DNA from: a bacterium
Lineage (GTDB): Bacteria; Electryoneota; Electryoneia; Electryoneales; Electryoneaceae
Length of the DNA: 11,240 nt
Direction: 5' to 3'
Assembly (NCBI GenBank): GCA_014729955.1
Contig: WJJA01000118.1
Location: forward strand, 1 to 11,240
A program made the translations under genes and the position numbers. The notes below the pieces were generated by a model. It made no database searches, had not been told where the DNA came from, and saw only the letters and a list, made by a program, of their open reading frames with translations. Positions 6,873 through 11,240 of the stretch are shown here, in pieces (the first letter of the stretch is position 1; each line of letters starts with the position of its first letter).

Positions 6873-7119
6873 GATGTGTCTCCCTTCTCTGTGTGCGTTT
6901 GGTGGCGCAACACAAAAACGTGGAAGACGGGTGATCTTCAAACTCGCCGGATGGAAGCGAGCCCGGACTCTCCGGGAAAAGGTCTTTTTGTACGGTCCGC
7001 TTGGCAGGCGAACCGTCGCCACGCAATTAACAATCAAAAGAACGCAAAAACAACTCAATCGGAGACGACCAACCTTCTTTGCTCAACCCGCCGATTCATG
7101 CCCGGCAGGAAAGCACGCA
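6873..7119 (-). other. 247-nt intergenic leader with three hairpins
   Basis: No convincing gene is present; an upstream in-frame extension of the PilX-like ORF to 7058 is Arg/Cys-rich and has no good RBS. Three stem-loops are visible. CCCGCCG/CGGCAGG at 7087-7109 is just after the minor-pilin stop, with one wobble in RNA. ACGGTCCGC/GCGAACCGT at 6992-7016 has 9 pairs with one G-U in the minus RNA and a 7-nt loop. CCCGG/CCGGG is at 6962-6976. None has a terminator T-tract. The minus strand around 7025-7060 is T-rich and could hold a weak promoter, but I see no good -35/-10 pair. Confidence 0.5.
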
Positions 7120-7821
7120 TCATATCGGTGCTTCCTGGGTCGCCCATCGATTATTTACAACATACACATATCGTTCGAATTCCAGCACCTTCTGGTACAC
7201 CCCCCGTCTCGAATCGTCCAGGGGAGCATAACGATCATAATGAAGAGTGAATTTCATCGTGATGATATTGTCTCGCAATTCCTGTTCGATGGTGGGATCG
7301 TTGTCGTACCCTTCAAAGGTCTCCATCACGAAATCGCGATTCTTCACGTAAAAGTCGTCGCGCGGATTTCCAACCGGCGGAAAGAAATTCTGCCTCTGGA
7401 TAACGCGGCCCTTGCGTATCACGGGAAGCCGTTTCGCAGGGCTGTACTCAAACTGCCATTCAACTTCTTCCGGCTCCAGGCCGTATGGTTCATACGGACC
7501 GATGATATCTTCCGGTCGATCGGTAATGATCGTCAGACGACTCGGGGGTGCTTCACGCACCAGGTCGTGGTTGCGACCATTGCGCATCTTGAACACAAAC
7601 TGGTCCAGATACCAGTTGCCCCACTCGTCGGCGAGCCGGGTCTGACGGTAAATGTGCATTTGCTCCTGCGCACCAACGACGAACATGATGCCGCCGGAAA
7701 TCAGGATCGCCGCCATCGTGATTGTGACGACCGCTTCCAGGAGCGTGAATCCGGGTCGTGAACGGCGTTGCAGCCGTACGCTCCCGCGCAGCTGCGGGAA
7801 CGGTACCTTCGACGCTTTCAT
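7120..7821 (-). CDS. Prepilin-like minor pilin (PilW/GspJ type)
   Basis: This 233-aa protein has a type III (prepilin peptidase) signal. A 24-residue basic leader ends in G24, followed by FTLLEAVVTITMAAIL; the mature protein would begin at F25 with Glu+5 at position 29. The hydrophobic helix runs to about residue 49. The rest is a soluble domain of about 185 aa with many aromatic and charged residues and no Cys. The leader is longer than the usual 6-20. Size and helix resemble the larger minor pilins PilW or GspJ, but I cannot choose between them. The start has an excellent RBS (GGGAGG, 6 nt before ATG). It lies 15 nt after the previous prepilin-like gene, so the pair is probably co-translated. 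Expected role: priming or tip of the pilus. Confidence 0.82.
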   Translation of the reverse strand: MKASKVPFPQLRGSVRLQRRSRPGFTLLEAVVTITMAAILISGGIMFVVGAQEQMHIYRQTRLADEWGNWYLDQFVFKMRNGRNHDLVREAPPSRLTIITDRPEDIIGPYEPYGLEPEEVEWQFEYSPAKRLPVIRKGRVIQRQNFFPPVGNPRDDFYVKNRDFVMETFEGYDNDPTIEQELRDNIITMKFTLHYDRYAPLDDSRRGVYQKVLEFERYVYVVNNRWATQEAPI

Positions 7822-7836
7822 GTCGTACCTCCCGCG

Positions 7837-8337
7837 TTAAATGTTGCCTCGAATCATCGGGGCCTGCAGCTCGATCTTAACCGTGGTCGGCTCCTGTTGA
7901 GCATTGTACAGGCTTAGACCTCTTTCCCGCCATGTGCCCACAAGATGGATCTCGTAGTAATCAGGCTCTTCGGAGGTCTCGATGTCGTCCACCGGAAAGA
8001 TTCCCGTCAGTCTTACCATCAGCTCAACGTCATCACCGGTACCCGGGCCCATGCGGTCAATCACATGAACCGCCGGCGGCTGGCCGCGGAAGTAGCTCAA
8101 AGGCGGCAGATTCGAATGAATCCGTGCCATCCAGTAGTCCATATCGGCCTTCATGTACATGAGGGCACGCCTGGCACGTTCTTCACGCTGGTACATGGCA
8201 TGGCCGACCATGAACCCATAGCCTGCGCCGACAGCCGTCACGGAAATGATCAGCAGGCTTGCCAATACTTCAAACAGGGTAAACCCCTCACGTTTGCGAA
8301 GGAATTTACGCCGGGGCCTTCGTTTCAGGATACTCAT
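7837..8337 (-). CDS. Prepilin-like minor pilin (PilV/GspI type)
   Basis: This 166-aa protein starts at ATG 8337, preferred over the upstream in-frame Met at 8415, which would overlap pilT and put 26 extra residues before the leader. The leader is strongly basic (MSILKRRPRRKFLRKRE), ending G18, followed by FTLFEVLASLLIIS with Glu+5 at residue 23. After the pilin helix, a domain of about 120 aa includes a region with DVELMVRLTG and PDYYEIHLVG strands. There is no Cys. The RBS is modest (GGGG about 8 nt upstream). The gene starts 31 nt after the pilT stop and precedes the PilW-like gene. It is likely a minor pilin in a tip or priming complex; the exact class is uncertain. Confidence 0.83.
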   Translation of the reverse strand: MSILKRRPRRKFLRKREGFTLFEVLASLLIISVTAVGAGYGFMVGHAMYQREERARRALMYMKADMDYWMARIHSNLPPLSYFRGQPPAVHVIDRMGPGTGDDVELMVRLTGIFPVDDIETSEEPDYYEIHLVGTWRERGLSLYNAQQEPTTVKIELQAPMIRGNI

Positions 8338-8358
8338 CGGACCACCCCGCTGGTTGCA

Positions 8359-8379
8359 TGTCCAACCATCAGTTGGACA
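8359..8379 (-). other. Hairpin enclosing the pilT stop codon
   Basis: TGTCCAAC (8359-8366) and GTTGGACA (8372-8379) form a perfect 8-bp stem with a 5-nt loop. In the minus RNA the loop (UGAUG) holds the UGA stop of pilT. There is no T-tract. It may insulate pilT from the downstream minor-pilin gene or protect the mRNA. Confidence 0.5.
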
Positions 8380-9424
8380 GGTCCACTTCGAACAGTTTGG
8401 GGTTTTCGGCGACATATTGCGCCGTTTCCCGGTCTATGAGACCCTGGTGCAACAGGACCTGCAGGTTCTGGTCCAAGGTGTGCATGCCTTCTTTCGCGCC
8501 GGACTGAACCACGGAATGGATCTGGTAAATCTTGTCTTCACGGATCAGGTTCCGCACGGCGGTGTTGGCAACCATCACCTCACTGGCGACGGCTCGTCCC
8601 TTGCCGTCTTTACGCGGCAGCAATTTCTGCGCGATTACGGCTTCGAGGGACTCGGCAAGCATCGAACGCACCTGGGTCTTCTGGGATGCGGGGAAAATAT
8701 CAATAATACGGTCGATGGTCTTGGCGGCGGAGCTGGTGTGCAGGGTTGCAAGCACCAGGTGGCCGGTCTCCGCAGCGGTCAGAGCCAGCGAGATCGTCTC
8801 CAGGTCGCGCATTTCGCCCACGAGGATCACGTCCGGATCTTCACGCAGGGCGCTTCGAAGCGCGTTGGCAAAGGAGTGGGTGTTGGCGCCCAGTTCACGC
8901 TGGTTAATCATGCAGTTCTTCGACTCGTGGAAGAACTCGACCGGATCTTCAATCGTAATGATGTGAAGATTCTTGTTTTCGTTGATGTGGTCGATCATCG
9001 TCGCCAGGCTCGTGCTCTTTCCCGAACCTGTCGGACCCGTGAACAAAATCAGGCCGCGGTCGCGTAGGGCAAGATCCTTCAGAATATCCGGCAAACCAAG
9101 CTCGTCGAACGTCTTGATATCCTGCGGGATCACTCGAAAGACCACCGCGATACCGTTGATCTGCTCAAAAACGTTCACGCGAAACCTTGCCAACCCTACC
9201 AGGCGGTAACTCATGTCGAGCTCTTTGTTCTCTTCCAACCGCTCGATCTGGTCCTGGTTCAACAGGTTGTACACACCTTCACGCAGGTAAGCGTCCTCGA
9301 CCATATCCATATCCAGCTTGATCATCTTGCCGTGGATACGGACCATCGGAACGGATCCGGTGCTGAGGTGAAGGTCGCTTGCGCCGTTGTTCACGGTGAA
9401 CTGAAGCAGCTCGTCGATGTTCAC
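8369..9424 (-). CDS. pilT: PilT, type IV pilus retraction ATPase
   Basis: This 351-aa hexameric secretion-type ATPase has all its motifs intact. Walker A is GPTGSGKST (130-138), the Asp box ITIEDPVEF (156-164), Walker B DVILVGEMRD (198-207) with Glu204, and the His box TGHLVLATLHT (220-230). AVRNLIRE at 289-296 is the PilT-specific AIRNLIRE signature needed for retraction, which separates it from PilB and GspE. Family length is about 345-370. The start is GTG at 9424, with AGAGG 5 nt upstream and the PilT-like N-terminus NIDELLQFTVNNGASDLHLS. It acts at the cytoplasmic base of the pilus and depolymerises the fibre for twitching or DNA uptake. It sits between the main pilins and the minor pilins; pilB and pilC are not in the window. 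Confidence 0.98.
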   Translation of the reverse strand: MNIDELLQFTVNNGASDLHLSTGSVPMVRIHGKMIKLDMDMVEDAYLREGVYNLLNQDQIERLEENKELDMSYRLVGLARFRVNVFEQINGIAVVFRVIPQDIKTFDELGLPDILKDLALRDRGLILFTGPTGSGKSTSLATMIDHINENKNLHIITIEDPVEFFHESKNCMINQRELGANTHSFANALRSALREDPDVILVGEMRDLETISLALTAAETGHLVLATLHTSSAAKTIDRIIDIFPASQKTQVRSMLAESLEAVIAQKLLPRKDGKGRAVASEVMVANTAVRNLIREDKIYQIHSVVQSGAKEGMHTLDQNLQVLLHQGLIDRETAQYVAENPKLFEVDLSN

Positions 9425-9486
9425 AGGTGCCTCTTACGTTTGCGTCTCGGGTCAACCGTTCAAATGCTCTCAAAAACGATCCGCTC

Positions 9487-9520
9487 CGTTCCCGCCCCGC
9501 AGTACAACGGCGCGGGAACG
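9487..9520 (-). promoter_or_regulatory. Strong hairpin after the second pilin gene
   Basis: CGTTCCCGC (9487-9495) and GCGGGAACG (9512-9520) are a perfect 9-bp inverted repeat with a 16-nt loop, beginning 24 nt past the pilin stop. On the minus strand a T5 run follows only about 11 nt later (9472-9476), so it is at best a leaky terminator. Such stems after major pilin genes can stabilise the upstream mRNA and reduce expression of the following gene, here pilT. Confidence 0.55.
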
Positions 9521-9543
9521 AAACGTACATGCCGGAAAACTCG

Positions 9544-9963
9544 TTACTGCAGGTCACTGCCCTCGTTCGGCAGGCCGTAGCCATAGAACTTGCCCTGCAG
9601 GATGTCGAAGGTTATCACCTTGCCGGCACCACCCGCCATTTCGTCGGTGGATGTCGCGGTGATCGCTTCCGTGCCTTCAATCTGGAAGCTCCACTTCCTC
9701 AACACGGATTCGTCAATCGTCAGATAGCCGAACTCCTCGAGAGTTTCGATGTCCGAGGGCCAGTCATCTTTGTCCTGCTGGTACATCTTCGCGGCATTGT
9801 AAACCGCACCGATCTGGGACTGGGCATCCGCCGCACGCGCGCCACGCACGTATTCCACATAGATCGGCACCGAAATCGCGGCGAGGATCGCGATAATCAC
9901 AACCACCACCAGGATTTCGATCAGGGTGAAGCCGCGACGCTTCCTGGAAAGCTGGGTCTGCAT
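9544..9963 (-). CDS. Type IV prepilin, probable major pilin
   Basis: This 139-aa prepilin starts at ATG 9963 (GGAGG about 7 nt upstream); an in-frame Met at 10059 has no such support. The leader MQTQLSRKRRG is cut after G11. The mature N-terminus FTLIEILVVVVIIAILAAIS has Phe+1 and Glu+5 and is almost the textbook pilin helix. The mature protein is about 128 aa, has no Cys and therefore no disulfide D-loop. WPSDIETLEEFGYLTIDES (68-86) and FYGYGLPNE (126-134) are shared with the upstream paralogue. GspG-like pseudopilins look similar, but pilT next door favours a pilus. I call it major because of the ideal N-terminus, the good RBS and the hairpin after it; this is inference. Confidence 0.9.
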   Translation of the reverse strand: MQTQLSRKRRGFTLIEILVVVVIIAILAAISVPIYVEYVRGARAADAQSQIGAVYNAAKMYQQDKDDWPSDIETLEEFGYLTIDESVLRKWSFQIEGTEAITATSTDEMAGGAGKVITFDILQGKFYGYGLPNEGSDLQ

Positions 9964-10000
9964 GAAAACCTCCGTTCGGAAAACTTTAACACTTCCACAC

Positions 10001-10026
10001 GCGGCGTTCCGACGATCGGAACCCGC
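10001..10026 (-). promoter_or_regulatory. Hairpin between the two pilin genes
   Basis: GCGG+GTTCCGA (10001-10012, one bulged C at 10005) pairs with TCGGAAC+CCGC (10016-10026), giving 11 pairs and a 3-nt loop. It lies about 40 nt upstream of the second pilin start codon. There is no T-tract, so it is more likely an RNA processing or 5'-stabilising stem than a terminator. Confidence 0.5.
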
Positions 10027-10100
10027 AAACCTGAAACACTTTGAAATCCGTCTATCCAAGCGCGGTCGGTCTCGTTGTACCCACCGCGGGGATTTCCCTT

Positions 10101-10538
10101 CTACTGGGGACCTCTCGGAAACTCTTCACGCTCCGCAGGAACTCCGAAGCCGGCAAACCGGTCGGTTACCATATTGTATCGCACGACCCGGCCGTACCAG
10201 TTCGGCTTATCGGGATTGACATTGACAGCAATCACAGTCATGTTGTTCTGATCCCATTCAAACTTCCAGATCTGATTCAAACTCTGGTCCAGCATGAGGT
10301 AGCCTTTTTCGACCAACTCCTGCAGGTCGTCCGGCCAGGAATTGCGTTCCTGGTTGAAATCGATGGCGGCATCCGCGATCGCAATCATTTGGGGTTTCGC
10401 ACGCACGGCTTCACGTTGACGCACGACTTCCCACATATAGGGAACACCGATTGCCGCGAGGATCGACATGATGATCACGACAACCATGATTTCCAGCAAG
10501 GTGTAGCCGGGACGTTCGGGTATAAGCCTTTTGTTCAT
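10101..10538 (-). CDS. Type IV prepilin, paralogue of the next pilin
   Basis: This 145-aa prepilin has leader MNKRLIPERPG (11 residues, cut after G11), then YTLLEIMVVVIIMSILAAIG with Glu+5. Tyr at +1 replaces the usual Phe. It aligns without gaps to the downstream pilin over about the first 90 residues: both have W68-P69, G79-Y80-L81 and D84, and both end with an F-x-G-[FY]-G-[VL]-P-x-E motif (here 128-136). There is no Cys. The ATG at 10538 has AGGGG about 7 nt upstream. It is the first gene of the pilin block, preceded by a leader of about 340 nt and followed 137 nt later by its paralogue. It could be an alternative or minor structural pilin, or a pseudopilin. Confidence 0.9.
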   Translation of the reverse strand: MNKRLIPERPGYTLLEIMVVVIIMSILAAIGVPYMWEVVRQREAVRAKPQMIAIADAAIDFNQERNSWPDDLQELVEKGYLMLDQSLNQIWKFEWDQNNMTVIAVNVNPDKPNWYGRVVRYNMVTDRFAGFGVPAEREEFPRGPQ

Positions 10539-10880
10539 CGTATCCCCTTTCTCGTCGCACCAACCCGTTTCTATATCAGAGGATCGATTCCACCCACATG
10601 CTCATACCCACACGGTGGCAGATCCAGGCAGGCACGGTGGTGGGACGCAATTTCCTCAATATAGGTGTCGACTATCGCATGTGCAAATCGTTCAGCCTCT
10701 TTTGGAAAAGTTGCTCTCCATCAGATGCACGGTCTCGCGGCGGGGACGGCTCAACCAAAAGTATAGATAATGCAATTCATATTCCTTTCCTTCGCAACTC
10801 GAGAAAGATTATCGTCTTCCGTGTGGTGATCCGGTCTCCAAACCCCGCATTCCTCACACCCTACAAACGCGCGCACAACG
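10539..10880 (-). other. Long non-coding leader upstream of the pilin block
   Basis: No gene longer than about 40 codons with a start codon is supported on the minus strand. The region holds the candidate promoter at 10760-10797. A GATAAT -10-like element lies at 10808-10813 without a matching -35. A direct repeat CACGGTGG occurs at 10611-10618 (offset one) and 10633-10640. A startless reading frame at 10571-10714 looks protein-like and could be a decayed small gene. The +-strand frame through here is open but reads into the antisense of the next gene and is not credible. I could not match any riboswitch consensus. Confidence 0.5.
10760..10797 (-). promoter_or_regulatory. Candidate promoter(s) of the pilin block
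   Basis: Two overlapping possibilities lie on the minus strand. One is a sigma-70 type, TTGCGA (10792-10797), 18 nt, CATTAT (10768-10773), with TATACT (10760-10765) just beyond. The other is a sigma-54-like -24/-12 element at 10771-10786, where GG and TTGCA have the correct 10-nt GG-to-GC spacing, although the intervening CAC is not matched. Pilin genes in several bacteria are sigma-54 dependent, so the second deserves attention. Neither is strong, and the leader to the first pilin would be over 200 nt. Confidence 0.28.
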
Positions 10881-10919
10881 AAAAAAGGGAGAGTTTGATT
10901 CATGGGAATCAACCCTCCC
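10881..10919 (-). terminator. Intrinsic terminator of the upstream membrane-protein gene
   Basis: On the minus strand GGGAGGGTTGATTC (10919-10906) pairs with GAATCAAACTCTCCC (10901-10887), with one wobble and one bulge, around a 4-nt loop. It is followed at once by six T (10886-10881). It lies about 40 nt past the stop at 10958 and separates that gene from the pilus locus. Confidence 0.88.
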
Positions 10920-10957
10920 CGCCATGCACAACTTGCAATGTGTGCGCAAGATTTGCG

Positions 10958-11240
10958 TTATTCCTGAGAGCGAATCGCCCGGATGGCCAACCACCCTCCG
11001 ATGCCCAGGAGAGCCATCGCCGCCGTCCATACTACGCCGACCACAAGGATCGCGTTCCCGGCAGCAAGTGCGGAGATGTGCTCAACGAAGCCGCTCGCCA
11101 CGAGCCATTGAGGCATCCTCGGCGCGATCAACTGCGCGACCGCTGCACAGAGCACTCCGATACCGATCGCGATCAGAATGGTGTCGAGGCTGAACCACCG
11201 CCCCGTGTCCGCTTCGTCACCGACGGCCGTCGCCACACTG
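10958..11240 (-). CDS. C-terminal part of a membrane protein, 5'-truncated
   Basis: The frame is open to the window edge; the GTG at 11236 is inside a continuing frame and is probably not the start. Two hydrophobic helices are visible, TILIAIGIGVLCAAVAQLIA and, after a loop of about 25 residues, ILVVGVVWTAAMALLGIGGW, ending in a short basic tail RAIRSQE and TAA. A short acidic stretch (VGDEADTGRWF) precedes the first helix. The two-helix end with LGIGGWLAIRAI is reminiscent of the C-terminus of FtsX-type permeases, but the match is too weak to name. It is transcribed in the same direction as the pil genes but is cut off from them by the terminator at 10881-10919, so it is probably unrelated. 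Confidence 0.75.
   Translation of the reverse strand, partial: SVATAVGDEADTGRWFSLDTILIAIGIGVLCAAVAQLIAPRMPQWLVASGFVEHISALAAGNAILVVGVVWTAAMALLGIGGWLAIRAIRSQE

Noticed and set aside
6873..7058. Upstream in-frame extension of the PilX-like gene to 7058
   Set aside because: The added 62 residues are Arg/Cys/Pro-rich without family resemblance; the ATG at 6872 has a GGGAG RBS and starts the recognised N-terminus.
8338..8415. Extension of the PilV-like minor pilin to 8415
   Set aside because: It overlaps the end of pilT and lengthens the prepilin leader to 44 residues; ATG 8337 gives a normal basic leader.
3340..9067. Several plus-strand ORFs of 200-350 codons (for example 3340-4167, 4067-4894, 5319-6302, 6712-7761, 8246-9067)
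   Set aside because: They lie antisense to PilM/N, the PilX-like gene, the minor pilins and PilT, whose motifs are certain; the plus-strand products show no domain or RBS logic.
9964..10059. Extension of the second pilin to 10059
   Set aside because: It adds 32 residues before a perfect prepilin leader; the RBS (GGAGG) is at the 9963 start.
759..10538. Reading the locus as a type II secretion system
   Set aside because: PilM, PilN with its INLN motif, PilO and a PilT with the retraction signature are present, while GspE, GspF, GspL and GspK-type genes are not seen; the GspC-like and pseudopilin-like traits are noted instead.
10571..10780. Idea that UGA is read as an amino acid in a frame from ATG 10780 to TAG 10571
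   Set aside because: The frame has a purine-rich RBS-like stretch, but it contains two UGAs and pilM, pilN, pilT and others in the window use UGA as a normal stop.
10598..11240. Long open frame on the plus strand running off the right edge
   Set aside because: Its second half is the Arg/His/Pro-rich antisense of a clear two-helix membrane protein, it crosses a good minus-strand terminator, and it lacks any recognisable domain.

Overview
The window is one long, colinear type IV pilus (T4P) locus on the minus strand. It comes from a diderm (Gram-negative-type) bacterium of moderately high GC: an outer-membrane secretin, an inner-membrane PilM/N/O platform and an outer-membrane polysaccharide export protein are all encoded. 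The gene order and the unusual PilP-like and PilX-like proteins do not match the classical Proteobacterial pil loci. I suspect a less-studied, perhaps uncultured, phylum, but the sequence does not let me name it.

In transcription order (right to left): (1) 10958-11240 is the 3' end of an unrelated membrane-protein gene, closed by a clear intrinsic terminator at 10881-10919. (2) 10539-10880 is a non-coding leader with candidate promoter elements. (3) 10538-7120 is a pilin block: two tandem paralogous type IV prepilins, the retraction ATPase PilT, and two further prepilin-like minor pilins. (4) After a 247-nt gap, 6872-5346 encodes a large PilX-like protein with a single N-terminal membrane segment and a large, probably beta-rich exported domain. 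(5) After a 202-nt gap that holds a candidate promoter inside an inverted repeat, 5143-759 is a tightly packed pilM-pilN-pilO-PilP/GspC-like-pilQ assembly operon. (6) Immediately after the pilQ stop codon, with no gap, begins a Wza-type polysaccharide export gene (758 down to 1). It runs off the window and is easily missed because its stop codon is outside.

Together the genes supply the pilus fibre subunits, the tip/minor pilins, the alignment complex (PilM-PilN-PilO-PilP), the outer-membrane channel (PilQ) and the retraction motor (PilT). The extension ATPase PilB, the platform protein PilC and the prepilin peptidase PilD are absent and must lie elsewhere. The apparent co-transcription of a polysaccharide export channel with the secretin suggests a physiological link between pili and extracellular polysaccharide (adhesion, biofilm or gliding). 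The best candidates for something less described are this pilQ-export coupling, the GspC-like replacement of PilP, the short secretin with a charged tail, the large PilX-like protein, and several strong intercistronic hairpins. No RNA genes, CRISPR arrays, insertion sequences or phage genes were seen.
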